Below, one piece after another: positions 18,390 through 27,248 of a stretch of DNA of 52,501 nucleotides. Position 1 is the stretch's first letter. Every line of letters begins with the position of its first letter. The stretch comes from Akkermansiaceae bacterium (lineage in GTDB: Bacteria > Verrucomicrobiota > Verrucomicrobiia > Verrucomicrobiales > Akkermansiaceae). Location of the stretch: positions 1 through 52,501 of the forward strand of contig JACKPZ010000024.1 of the NCBI GenBank assembly GCA_024233135.1, in the 5' to 3' direction. The notes under the pieces are model-generated. The model worked only from the letters and a program-made list of their open reading frames with translations. It made no database searches and was not told where the DNA came from. A program made the translations under genes and the position numbers.

Positions 18390-19958
18390 TCAACGAGATC
18401 CGTCGTGGAGGCCCTCCGGCATTTCAGTAGGATGGTATCGCCTGCCCGAGCCCCGGTCACCCTGGGGTTCGTAGTGCGGGCCGTCGGCGGTGGATTTCGG
18501 TTGATAGACCGGCTTGCCGGATTCGCGTTTCCACCACCGCGTCCATTGGGTTTCCAGTCGTGCGACGACCTCCGGCCTCTTCGCCGCGAGGTCGTTGGTC
18601 TGGAACGGATCCTCCGCCGCGTCGAACAACTCCCAGCCCGCGCCGTCCACTTCCGCCAGCGACCACTCATCCGTGTGGATCGACCGGTTGTCCATGTATT
18701 GGAAACAAAGCGGGCCCTCGCGTTTCCACGGCCCGCCGCGGAGGAGCGGGAGAAACGAAACTCCCGCGGACTCACCGGCCTCGCCTTCCGCGGCATCCAG
18801 GAAACTCGGCAGCAGGTCCGCCACATGCAGCATCTCGTGGCGAATCGAGCCCGCTTGTTTCACATGGCCCGGCCACCATGCGATCGCGCCGGTGGTCGTG
18901 CCGCCGGCGTGCTGGCTGATCGTGTAGAGCCGCCACGGCGTCACGCAGGCGTAGGCCCAGCCGGTGCCGGGCTGCCAGTTCGAGCCGCGCGAACCGGGCA
19001 GCTTGCCCTGCCGCGGCATCTCGCGATCAACCTTCGAAAATGGATCGGTGCCGTTGTCGCTCAGGAAAACGACCAGCGTGTTGCTGTCCCGCAGCGCATC
19101 GACCACCCGGCCGATGCCGCGGTCCATGCGCTCGACCATCGCCGCATACACCGCAATCCGCAGGTCTTCGAGGTCCTTCTGCCGCGGATTCAGCGAGTCC
19201 CACGCCGGCAGGTTCTGCGGATGGGCCGGGAGCTTGCGGTCGTTAGGGAAAAGTCCGAGTTCCTTCTGCTTCCGGAATCTCGCCTCGCGCACCGCCTGCC
19301 AGCCTTTCTGATAGGTGCCGCGATGTTTCGCGATGTCCTCCGCCGGAGCCTGCAGCGGGTTGTGCGGGGCCTGATAGCTCAGGCACAGGAAGAACGGCTG
19401 GCCCTTCGATTCCGCGATGAAACGCAGCGCGCGATCGGTGAACGCGTCGCTGCTGTAGAAATCCGGGTCCGTCACACGAAACGGCTCGCGGCCCAGCCGA
19501 TAGTCCTCGCCGCCCGCGAAGTGGTCCGAGAAGCCGCCGAGAAACCCGAAGAAGTGATCGAACCCGCGGTCCATCGGGTCTCCGTCGAGATGCCATTTTC
19601 CGATCAGCCCGCAACGGTATCCCAGATCGTGCAGGCGCTCGGGCAGCAGGCGTGTCTTGCGGAACTCTCGCAATCCGCGCGGCCACCATTGTCCGGTCAT
19701 CGCCGAGGCCCGCGTGATCACGCACATCCCGCAGTTGCGGAAATTCGCCAGCCGCACGCCTTCGTCGGCCAACCGGTCCAGCGACGGCGTCGGGACTTCC
19801 CCGCCATAACAACCCGCGTCGCTGTAGCCGAGGTCGTCCGCGATGATCAGCACGATGTTCGGCCGTGACGACTCCGCGGAAAGCGGCGAAATACCGAAAC
19901 ACGCCGCGATGACGAATCCCGCGGCGCGCCGAATTGCAGTCGTGAAAACCGAGCTCAC
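18390..19958 (-). CDS. S1 family sulfatase with CVITR motif (first gene of the operon)
   Basis: 522 residues. The frame is open to 20702 but the extension is an Arg/Pro-rich shadow of the radical SAM gene. A GTG at 19958 begins a good signal peptide (TTAIRRAAGFVIAACFGISPLSA) and is preceded by GGAGG 13 bases upstream, so it was chosen. NIVLIIADDLGYSDAG supplies metal ligands. The nucleophile position is Cys79 in GMCVITRASAMTG, with Ile where Pro/Ala is usual. IGKWHLDGDP and FLSDNGTDPFS follow. It resembles the 9455-10987 sulfatase in its middle (RKQKELGLFPNDRK against RKQKEIGLFAGD), so the two are probably sister subfamilies. Confidence 0.9.
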   Translation of the reverse strand: MSSVFTTAIRRAAGFVIAACFGISPLSAESSRPNIVLIIADDLGYSDAGCYGGEVPTPSLDRLADEGVRLANFRNCGMCVITRASAMTGQWWPRGLREFRKTRLLPERLHDLGYRCGLIGKWHLDGDPMDRGFDHFFGFLGGFSDHFAGGEDYRLGREPFRVTDPDFYSSDAFTDRALRFIAESKGQPFFLCLSYQAPHNPLQAPAEDIAKHRGTYQKGWQAVREARFRKQKELGLFPNDRKLPAHPQNLPAWDSLNPRQKDLEDLRIAVYAAMVERMDRGIGRVVDALRDSNTLVVFLSDNGTDPFSKVDREMPRQGKLPGSRGSNWQPGTGWAYACVTPWRLYTISQHAGGTTTGAIAWWPGHVKQAGSIRHEMLHVADLLPSFLDAAEGEAGESAGVSFLPLLRGGPWKREGPLCFQYMDNRSIHTDEWSLAEVDGAGWELFDAAEDPFQTNDLAAKRPEVVARLETQWTRWWKRESGKPVYQPKSTADGPHYEPQGDRGSGRRYHPTEMPEGLHDGSR

Positions 19959-19989
19959 GTCCCCATCGTGTCCTCCCTCCCGCACGGAT

Positions 19990-20036
19990 GAAAGCCGCCA
20001 TCGGCGATGGGCTGGAATTTCACCCGGCGGGGTGAA
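19990..20036 (-). promoter_or_regulatory. Palindromic promoter/leader element, copy B (before first sulfatase)
   Basis: Minus strand: palindrome TTCACCC-CGCC-GGGTGAA (20019-20036), then ATTCCA, a perfect hairpin CCATC-GCC-GATGG (19998-20010) and GGCTTTCAT. Its centre is 69 bases before the sulfatase GTG. Compared with copy A, three mismatches fall in the loop of the first palindrome and most arm bases are kept. The element begins 3 bases beyond the radical SAM stop codon, so it could also serve as that gene's hairpin end, although no T-run follows. Confidence 0.6.
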
Positions 20037-20038
20037 TG

Positions 20039-21085
20039 TCAGAACAACTCGCCCTGTCCCGGAGTGAGCCGGCGGAACGCGGTGAGGTCGGATGCGGGCG
20101 GGCGTGTTGCGAGACCGTGTTTGCGGCAGCAGGTGTGGAACAGGGCCTTCCATTGCGCGGCTGCTTCGCCGGTTCCGCGCATGCGGGTCACCGGCGTGCT
20201 GTCGTTGAGTTTGCCGCCGTGGCTGGCGCGGATGCGGCCGAGGATCTTGTCCTTGGCGAGCGGTTGGTGGCGGTCGAGCCAAGCAGCGAAAACCTCCGAC
20301 ACCGCGCCGGGCAGGCGGACGAGGGAATACGCGGCGAATGAGGCCCCGTGTTCCGCCGCCGCGGCGAGGATGGCGGGCAGTTCGGAGTCGTTGAGTCCGG
20401 GAATCATCGGCGCCGCGCTCACACCGGCGGGAATCCCCGCGTCGGCGAGCGTGCGGATGGTTTCCAAGCGCGCCCGCGGCGTGGAGGCGCGGGGCTCGAG
20501 CACGCGTGCGAGGTCCGTGTCGAGCGTGGTGACGGAGAGATAAACGGCGACGCAGTGATGGAGCGCGAGTTCCGCGAGGTGGTCGATGTCGCGCGTGACG
20601 AGCGCATTCTTGGTAATGATGACAACCGGATGGCGGAAGCGGGCGAGCGTTTCCAGACAGCCGCGGGTGAGCCCGAGCTTGCGTTCGACCGGTTGGTAAC
20701 AATCGGTCACGCCGGACAGGCTGATCACGCCCGGGCGGTATCCCGGTTTCGCCAACGCCTTTTCTAGCAAACCCGGAGCCTCCGCCTTGACCATGATCTT
20801 CGACTCGAAGTCGAGTCCGGCCGAGAACCCGAGATACTCATGATAGGTGCGTGCATAACAATAGGCGCATCCGTGTTCGCAGCCGCGGTAGGGATTGAGC
20901 CCGTAGTCGTAGGAAATGTCGTCCGCCTCGTTGGTGGCGAGGATGCTTTGCGAATCGTCGCGCAGGAAGGTCGTGCGAAGCGGACGCGGGTCGTCGTCGA
21001 TCCACGCGTCCTCGTCGGTCTCGACATGGAGTTTCTCGAAACGGTTCGGCGGATTGGTGTCCGCGCCGCGTCCACGATGGTTCAT
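20039..21085 (-). CDS. PA0069-type radical SAM protein
   Basis: 348 residues with the radical SAM cluster motif CEHGCAYC (Cys69, Cys73, Cys76) and context YGLNPYRGCEHGCAYCYAR, typical of the PA0069/spore-photoproduct-lyase-like branch. A conserved N-terminal part (DTNPPNRFEKLHVE) and GVTDCYQPVERKLGLTRGCLE are also characteristic. It binds a 4Fe-4S cluster and SAM in the cytoplasm; the reaction is unknown. I see no extra SPASM-type cysteine cluster like that of anaerobic sulfatase maturases, so it is probably not the maturase for the neighbouring sulfatases. Its ATG overlaps the upstream DUF2256 gene stop by 4 bases. Confidence 0.88.
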   Translation of the reverse strand: MNHRGRGADTNPPNRFEKLHVETDEDAWIDDDPRPLRTTFLRDDSQSILATNEADDISYDYGLNPYRGCEHGCAYCYARTYHEYLGFSAGLDFESKIMVKAEAPGLLEKALAKPGYRPGVISLSGVTDCYQPVERKLGLTRGCLETLARFRHPVVIITKNALVTRDIDHLAELALHHCVAVYLSVTTLDTDLARVLEPRASTPRARLETIRTLADAGIPAGVSAAPMIPGLNDSELPAILAAAAEHGASFAAYSLVRLPGAVSEVFAAWLDRHQPLAKDKILGRIRASHGGKLNDSTPVTRMRGTGEAAAQWKALFHTCCRKHGLATRPPASDLTAFRRLTPGQGELF

Positions 21086-21462
21086 GGGGTTCCGCGAGGG
21101 TGGGTTTTTCGCAGCCGGATCGGTCCTTTCGCGGTGGAGGAATCGACCACCGCGCCTTGCTGGGTGATGACGATCCGTCCCGCGGCGGCGAGGCGGCGGG
21201 CGGCGCGGCGGGCGTCCTCCATGTGATCGCGCCAGGTTTCCGGAAACAGGGCTCGCGCCGCCTCACTCGGGCAGATTGTGGCGTCCCGCGCGAGTGCATC
21301 GAGCAACCCGAGGATCCGCTGCTCCAGTTCATGATCCTTCCCTCGCGGCTTGTTCCGCCGGCAGGCGTCCGAACAATAGCGGACCTCGTCCCACACCGCG
21401 GCCCACCTTCTGCGCCACTCGATGCGGCGGCCGCAGGAGCCACAGTGTTTGACGGTTTCCAC
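21082..21462 (-). CDS. DUF2256/DUF3253 fusion protein
   Basis: 126 residues from a GTG at 21462. The N-terminus is a DUF2256 zinc-finger (KHCGSCGRRIEWRRRW, then VRYCSDACRR), and the rest is a DUF3253 winged-helix-like domain (LGLLDALARDATICPSEAARAL, then GRIVITQQGAVVD). The frame continues to an ATG at 21522; DUF2256 proteins usually begin just before the first CxxC, which favours the GTG. No Shine-Dalgarno decides between them. It overlaps the radical SAM gene by 4 bases. Families of this type commonly sit next to photolyase or radical SAM genes; the function is unknown. Confidence 0.78.
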   Translation of the reverse strand: METVKHCGSCGRRIEWRRRWAAVWDEVRYCSDACRRNKPRGKDHELEQRILGLLDALARDATICPSEAARALFPETWRDHMEDARRAARRLAAAGRIVITQQGAVVDSSTAKGPIRLRKTHPRGTP

Positions 21463-21653
21463 GCCGTGACGATGCCCCCGGACGGCCGATTTGCAAGAAT
21501 CCGGGGTTTTCAAGAAAAGCAAAATATGCGCAGTGAATGGCAGGGCGGGGGATGCCGGTCTTGCCGGACTCCGTTTGTCTTATAAGGCAGGGAAAGGCCG
21601 AGGAATCCGAGTGGTCGCCGTTCCCTTCATTTCACCCGCACACCCCCACGAAG

Positions 21654-23162
21654 ATGAAACGCACAGCCCATCCGAGGGAGAGGCGAATCGCCCTCTTGTC
21701 CACCCGTTTGCCATCCATCGCCGCTCTATGCTGGTGCGGCCTTCTCACCACTGCTCCCGGCCAGTTCGCGCCCGGAGAAGGTGGATGGGTTCCCGAAATC
21801 GCGGAGTTGTCCGAGCCGCCGGGCATGATCACATCGCTGTGGGTCAAACAGATCGACCGTGAACCCTATCATTTCATCTCCGGCACCGAAGCGATCCTCG
21901 ATCTCGGGTTTTCGACGCCATCATCCTACGGTGCCTCATCGTTCGACCTACAGCAATCGGCGGATGGGACGGGAGGATGGACGGCGCTCTACAGCACGGT
22001 CTCAGCGGAGCAGGACAATTTCAGCTTCAATCCGGGTTCGGGCGGACACTTCCGCTTGCTGGTCCACGGCGGGCCGCGCGACGGCCAGGTCTCGAACGTG
22101 GTGCAGGCCCAATCCTCTCTGCTGGACACCCAGTTCTCCGGATGGGGCATCGGAACGGATTTCGGAGCCACCGGCATCATGGCTCCGTGGGTGGGACATG
22201 CCCAGACGGCGTATTTCAACGTCAGGGATCTATCCGACGGCAGTGACATCTACGACGGTGTTTCCTTCCAGTGGTATCGGGTCGATCCGACCACAGGAGA
22301 TGCGACGGCGATCTCCGGTGCCGCGGATGCGACCTACGTCACCACCCTGGACGATGTCGGCGGCTACGAACTGATCTGCCGCGGAACGGGGAACGGGGTG
22401 ACGGTCGGCGGCTTCGCTCAGGTGAAGGCCTTCGGGCCGGTGGTTGCGTTCAATCGTGCCGAGGTGTCGGACGTCGACCGTGGCGGGTTCACGCTCAGTC
22501 TTCACAAGAGCGTGCCATCGCTTGCGCCCGGTGATCTCAAGCTGAGCTATTGGGGCGATTCCGGAGAGCTGGAGATTCCCATCTCCAGCGTTACCGCGGT
22601 GTCAGACAACGCCGTCTTTCAGGTCGTCGCGGAGGTTCCCGATGGGGTGACCGGAGCCAACCTTGGGAACCTGTCCTCCGTGTGGAGGCTGGGCATGCAG
22701 TTCGGCGAAGGCGAGTGGGCCCACCAGATGGAGGGGCTGTGGATCGAGTTCCCGACCGGAGGGACGTCCGATTTCACCTCGTGGACCAGTGCTATGGGGC
22801 TGCCTGTCGACCGTTGCGGGGCGAACGATTGCAACGGCCCGTTATGGATTTCCAATCTCGTGGCCTACGCGATGGGGATCGACCCAATGACCGCGACCTC
22901 CGGTCAATTGCCGCAGGTGAGCGGATTGAATGCGGTGGCTGGTTCCATGCATGTCATCTACCGGCGGGCGAAGAACCATCCGGACGCAACCCTTGCGCCG
23001 CGGATTTCCCCGGATCTGGTGGATTGGTCACCTGCAGACGTGATTTCGGAAACGATCCTCGAGGATGGTGGCGATTGGGAAGTCGTGGATGCGACGATCA
23101 GCTTCACGCCCGGGCCGGTCGGATTTCTCGACTTCGCCGCGGTGCTGCAGGAGTCGCCGTGA
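21654..23162 (+). CDS. Secreted protein with verrucomicrobial C-terminal pattern
   Basis: 502 residues from the ATG at 21654; an open extension back to 21537 is unlikely because the signal peptide (core STRLPSIAALCWCGLLTTAPGQ) begins after this ATG. The middle holds beta-rich, Ig-like segments (YFNVRDLSDGSDIYDGVSFQWYRVD, ATYVTTLDDVGGYELICRGTG). The C-terminus has the arrangement common in secreted Verrucomicrobiota proteins: W..AMGLP, a short Asp/Asn-rich piece, ISNLVAYAMGIDP and a final beta domain (MHVIYRRAKNHPDATLAPRIS). Here the Asp-rich calcium-loop part is degenerate. Function unknown; probably extracellular or cell-surface. It is divergent from the DUF2256 gene. Confidence 0.75.
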   Translation: MKRTAHPRERRIALLSTRLPSIAALCWCGLLTTAPGQFAPGEGGWVPEIAELSEPPGMITSLWVKQIDREPYHFISGTEAILDLGFSTPSSYGASSFDLQQSADGTGGWTALYSTVSAEQDNFSFNPGSGGHFRLLVHGGPRDGQVSNVVQAQSSLLDTQFSGWGIGTDFGATGIMAPWVGHAQTAYFNVRDLSDGSDIYDGVSFQWYRVDPTTGDATAISGAADATYVTTLDDVGGYELICRGTGNGVTVGGFAQVKAFGPVVAFNRAEVSDVDRGGFTLSLHKSVPSLAPGDLKLSYWGDSGELEIPISSVTAVSDNAVFQVVAEVPDGVTGANLGNLSSVWRLGMQFGEGEWAHQMEGLWIEFPTGGTSDFTSWTSAMGLPVDRCGANDCNGPLWISNLVAYAMGIDPMTATSGQLPQVSGLNAVAGSMHVIYRRAKNHPDATLAPRISPDLVDWSPADVISETILEDGGDWEVVDATISFTPGPVGFLDFAAVLQESP

Positions 23163-23180
23163 CACAAGGGAAACGCACGG

Positions 23181-25638
23181 TTGCAAGCCCGCCATCCTGC
23201 GGAAGAATGGCGGAGCTTGCCGGCCACCCCTTCCGCCCTCCGACCCTTCTTCGCCCGCCGCGGGTGGAAACCCTTCGCGTTCCAGCGCGAGACGTGGAAT
23301 GCGTTTCTCGCAGGGAAATCCGGCCTGCTGCACGCGCCGACGGGGCAGGGGAAGACGCTCGCGGTGTTCCTCGGCCCGCTGGCGGCGACGCTCGACGGGC
23401 CTGACGAATGCCGCGTGCTGTGGATCACGCCTTTGCGGGCGCTGGCGGCGGACACCTTGCGCGCCCTGCGCGAGCCGGTGGCGGAACTCGCGCCGAAACT
23501 CAACGCCGAGGCCCGCACCGGCGACACCTCGTCGGCCACCCGCGCGAGGCTCCGCAAACGCCTGCCGCACACGCTGGTCACCACGCCGGAATCGCTCTCG
23601 CTCATGCTCACCCACGGCGACACGCGGGAGAAGCTCGCCGGCCTGTGCTGCGTGATCGTCGATGAATGGCACGAGCTGATGGGGACGAAACGCGGCGTGC
23701 AGACCGAGCTCTGCCTCGCCCGGTTGCGCGCGTGGTTTCCCGGCGTGCCGGTCTGGGGGCTCTCCGCGACGCTCGGCAATCTAACCGAGGCGCGCGAAAC
23801 GCTGTTGGGAAACTCGGCCGCCGGCTCCGTCGAGGTTTCCGCGAACCGCGGCAAGAAGATCCACATCGACACGCTGATCCCGCGCGAGATCGATCGTTTC
23901 CCGTGGTCCGGCCACCTCGGGACGAAGCTTGTCTGGGAAGTCGCCCGCGAGATCGAAAAGGCGGGCACGACGCTGCTTTTCACCAACACCCGCTCGCAGA
24001 CGGAGATCTGGTTCCAAGAGTTGTTGGCGGCCCGTCCGGACTGGGAGGAATCGCTGGCGATGCACCACGGATCGCTCGATCCGGCCGAGCGGGCGCGCGG
24101 AGAACGGACTTCGCGACGGATCGCTCAAATGTGTGGTCGCCACCTCGTCGCTCGACCTCGGTGTCGATTTCTCTCCCGTCGAGCAGGTCATCCAGGTGGG
24201 GTCGCCCAAGGGGATCGCGCGCCTGCTCCAGCGCGCCGGCCGTTCCGGACACCAGCCGGGGAAACCGTCGCGCATCCTCGGTGTGCCGACGCACGCGGTG
24301 GAACTCGTCGAGTTCGCCGGCGCGCGCGATGCGGCGGAGGCGGGAAACATCGAGGCGCGCGTGCCGTTGATGAAACCGCTCGATGTGCTCGTGCAGCATC
24401 TCGTCACCTGCGCGATCGGCGAGCCATTCCGTGCCGCGGACATGGTCCGGGAAATCCGCTCATCCCACGCCTATCGGGATCTAACGGACGCTGAGTGGGA
24501 GTGGGCGCTCGGTTTCATCACCAACGGCGGCGGCGCGCTCGCGTCGTATCCGCGCTACCGCAAGGCGCGGGTGGAGGACGGCCGCCACGTCGTCGATGAC
24601 AAACGCCTCATCCAGCAGCATCGTTTCAGCATCGGCACGATTACCAGCGATCCGGCGGTGTCGGTGAGATATGCCAACGGCCGCACGCTCGGAACCGTCG
24701 AGGAATCGTTCGTTTCAAAGTTGAAACCCGGCTCCCTTCTCGTCTTCGGCGGCCGTCATCTCGTGCTCGTGCGTCTCCACCAGCGCGTCGCCACGGTGAA
24801 ACCCGCGCCGAAAGGGAAGAAAGGCCACGTCGCGATCTGGGGCGGCAGCAAGATGCCGCTTTCCAGCGAGCTCGCGCACGCGGTCGCGCTCCGCCTGTGC
24901 GGCGATGGGAAACCCTGCGCCGAGATGAAAGCGGTCGCGCCGATCCTCGCGATCCAGCGCAAGTGGTCGCGGGTGCCCGACGACCGGACTCTGCTCATCG
25001 AGCACGCCCGCTCGCGCGAGGGCGAGCATCTGTTCGTCTATCCGCTCGCGGGGCGTCTGGTGCACGAAGGGCTGGCCGCGTTGATGGCGTTCCGGATCTC
25101 GCGGGTGTCCAACGAGTCGATCCAGACGACGCAGAACGACTACGGGTTTTCTCTAACGGCAAGGCGCGGTTTGTTTCTCGGCGAGGAGGAGATCCGCTCC
25201 GCTCTATCAGGCGAGCACCTGCTGGACGATCTCGTCGAATGCATGAACACGGCGGAACTCGCGCGCCGGCAGTTCCGCGAGATCGCCCGGGTCTCCGGCC
25301 TCATCCTCAATCCGCCGCCGGGACGGCCGGCCCGCAGCATGCGCGAGGTGCAGTCGAGCGCCTCGCTGCTCTACGAGGTGCTGCACCGCTACGATCCGGA
25401 AAACCTGTTGCTCCACCAGTCGCGCCGCGAGATCCTGGAAAGACAACTCGAACTCACCCGCCTCTCGAAAGCCGTGAACGATCTCGCCACCCGCCCGCTT
25501 CATTTCGTGGAAACGGAACACCTCACCCCGATGGCGTTTCCGCTCTGGGCGGACCGCCTCAGCGCGTTGCTGCCCGCGGGCGACGCCGCCTCACGACTCG
25601 AATCGATGCTCGCCGAACTCAACCACGCCGCCGGATGA
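23181..25638 (+). pseudogene. Ligase-associated Lhr-like DEXH helicase, frameshifted
   Basis: Two frames together cover a ligase-associated DNA damage response helicase. Frame one (TTG start at 23181) has the Walker A APTGQGKT at residues 52-59, Walker B VDEWHEL, SATLGN and TNTRSQTE. Homology then jumps by +1 near 24093-24100 into the frame that ends at 25638, which has TSSLDLGVDF, QRAGRSGH and the long Lhr-type C-terminal domain. A family-like join would read ...PAERAR, then (V)ENGLRDGSLKCVVA, so one base is extra or two are missing in a GCGCGCGG run. The restored length (about 819 residues) is normal. It could be a true lesion or a sequence error. Its end overlaps pdeM by 4 bases (ATGA). 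Confidence 0.85.
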
Positions 25639-26285
25639 ACCGCTTCGTCTTCCATGGTCATCCGCTCGTGCTGCATCCGGACACCGCGGTGTTTCTGGAA
25701 AAAACCGGCGATCTCGTCGTCTCCGATGTGCATCTCGGCAAGGCGGCCACCTTTCGCGCGCGCGGCATCCCGGTCCCGGAGGGCGATGCGGAACGCGATC
25801 TCACCCGCCTCGTGAATCTCGCCGCGGAGACCGGGGCCCGCCGTCTCATCGTCGCGGGTGATTTGTTTCACGCGCCCGGCGGCATCACGCCGGAGATCGA
25901 GTTGTCCGTGAAGGGGTTTCTAACGAATCTGGGGATCCCTCTCGTGCTCGTCGGCGGAAATCACGACGACAAGCTGCGGAGTCTTCCGGCCGGGCTGTCG
26001 TCGGTGCCGTCCTTCGAATCGGGCGGCGTTCGTTTCGTGCACGACCCGGCGGACGCCGAGGGTCCGGAGTTTCACATCGCAGGCCATCTTCACCCCGTCG
26101 TCCGCATCAAGGACGGCAAACGCACCTCGTTGCGGCTTCCCTGTTTCCTGCTCCGCGGAAACCTGCTGGTGCTCCCGGCCTTCGGGTCGTTCACCGGCGG
26201 CGCGACGGTCGATCCGCAGCCCGGCGACCGCGCCTTCGTCACCTTGCGCGACCGCGTCGTCGAGGTGCCGCTCACACGATCTTGA
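25635..26285 (+). CDS. pdeM: Ligase-associated DNA damage response endonuclease PdeM
   Basis: 216 residues. This is a calcineurin-like metallophosphoesterase with all the metal motifs: SDVHLGK (DxH), AGDLFH (GD), GGNHDD (GNH[D/E]) and AGHLHP (GHxH). PdeM forms a conserved set with an Lhr-like helicase, an ATP-dependent ligase and an exonuclease in DNA repair. Here only the helicase partner is present, directly upstream with an ATGA overlap; if the helicase frameshift is real, coupling to pdeM would be weakened. Its 3' end overlaps the convergent kdsD by 14 bases. Confidence 0.9.
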   Translation: MNRFVFHGHPLVLHPDTAVFLEKTGDLVVSDVHLGKAATFRARGIPVPEGDAERDLTRLVNLAAETGARRLIVAGDLFHAPGGITPEIELSVKGFLTNLGIPLVLVGGNHDDKLRSLPAGLSSVPSFESGGVRFVHDPADAEGPEFHIAGHLHPVVRIKDGKRTSLRLPCFLLRGNLLVLPAFGSFTGGATVDPQPGDRAFVTLRDRVVEVPLTRS

Positions 26286-27243
26286 GGCGGGCGAGGTCCT
26301 GCGAGTCGATCAGTCCCACCGGGATGTTGTGGGCGTCGAGCACCACGATGTCGTCGATCCGGTTGTCGCCGATCGTCTTGATGACTTCGACGGCCAGCGC
26401 GTCCGCCTGGACGGTGATCGGATGGCGGGTCATCAGGTTGGCGACGGGTTTCTCGCCGAGCAGGGGATCGCTGCGGAAACTCCGGGCGAAGTCACCGTGG
26501 GTGAAGATGCCGGCCAGCCCGCCGCGCGAGTCGACGATGATGCAGGCGCCGGCGCGGGCGCGGTTCATCGCATCGAGCGCGCCGAATACGTCGGCGCTTT
26601 CGTCCACGGTCGGAAGCTGGGCGTCCGAACGCATGATGTCGGAAACCCGTGTGAGCAGCGCGCGCCCGAGCGAGCCGCCGGGGTGGAAACGGGCGAAGTC
26701 TTTTTCCGTGAACCCGCGCGACTCAAGCAGCACCATTGCCAGCGCGTCGCCCATCACCAGCATCGCCGTCGACGACGAGGTGGGCGCCAGGTTCAGCGGG
26801 CAGGCCTCGCGCTCGACAGCCGTGTCCAGTGTCACGTCGCTCAGCTTGGAAAGCGTGGATTCCGGCTTGCCGGTCATCGCGACCACCCGGACGTCGAAGC
26901 GTTTGATGAACGGCAGCAGGTCGAGCAACTCGCGGGTTTCTCCGGAGTATGACAGCGCCAGCACCGCGTCGCCGTCCGAGATCAGACCGAGGTCGCCGTG
27001 CAGCGCGTTTTGCGAATCGAGCACCACGGCGGTGGCTCCGGTGGAGTTGAGCGTCGCGGTGATCTTCTGGCCGATGTTGCCGGATTTGCCGACGCCGACG
27101 ACGACGATCTTGCCCCGCTTTTCCACCGTGTCGTGGAGGATGTCGATCGCATGGATGAAGCTCTCGTCAAGCCGGCTCGCCATTTGCTCCAAACCGTGCA
27201 CCTCCGTCTCGATGACCAATCTCGCTTTCGCCAAAAACTCCAT
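26272..27243 (-). CDS. kdsD: D-arabinose-5-phosphate isomerase, KdsD/KpsF type
   Basis: 323 residues from the ATG at 27243; the frame extends to 27579, but family homology starts at MEFLAKARLVIETEVHGLEQM. A SIS domain (residues about 35-170) carries VGVGKSGNIGQKITATLNSTG-like sugar-phosphate binding and LSYSGETRE; HPGGSLGR links to two CBS domains (about 205-320) with GIFTHGDFARSF. It interconverts D-ribulose-5-P and D-arabinose-5-P, the first step to Kdo for lipopolysaccharide, in line with lpxK elsewhere in the window. A TTGCCA box with a weak -10 ends 5 bases before the ATG. Confidence 0.93.
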   Translation of the reverse strand: MEFLAKARLVIETEVHGLEQMASRLDESFIHAIDILHDTVEKRGKIVVVGVGKSGNIGQKITATLNSTGATAVVLDSQNALHGDLGLISDGDAVLALSYSGETRELLDLLPFIKRFDVRVVAMTGKPESTLSKLSDVTLDTAVEREACPLNLAPTSSSTAMLVMGDALAMVLLESRGFTEKDFARFHPGGSLGRALLTRVSDIMRSDAQLPTVDESADVFGALDAMNRARAGACIIVDSRGGLAGIFTHGDFARSFRSDPLLGEKPVANLMTRHPITVQADALAVEVIKTIGDNRIDDIVVLDAHNIPVGLIDSQDLARLKIV

Positions 27244-27248
27244 GGCGA

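Noticed and set aside
20039..21085. Radical SAM gene as an anaerobic sulfatase maturase for the adjacent sulfatases
   Set aside because: It shows the PA0069-type N-terminus and a single CxxxCxxC cluster, without the extra cysteine-rich C-terminal domain of sulfatase maturases.
21630..21641. TTTCACCCGCAC before the secreted protein gene as a fourth regulatory site
   Set aside because: It equals one arm and the loop of copy A, but the following bases do not form the other arm, and it lies only about 12 bases from the ATG.
24093..24103. Programmed frameshift in the helicase gene
   Set aside because: There is no slippery heptamer, stop codon or downstream structure at the junction, and homologues are encoded in one frame.
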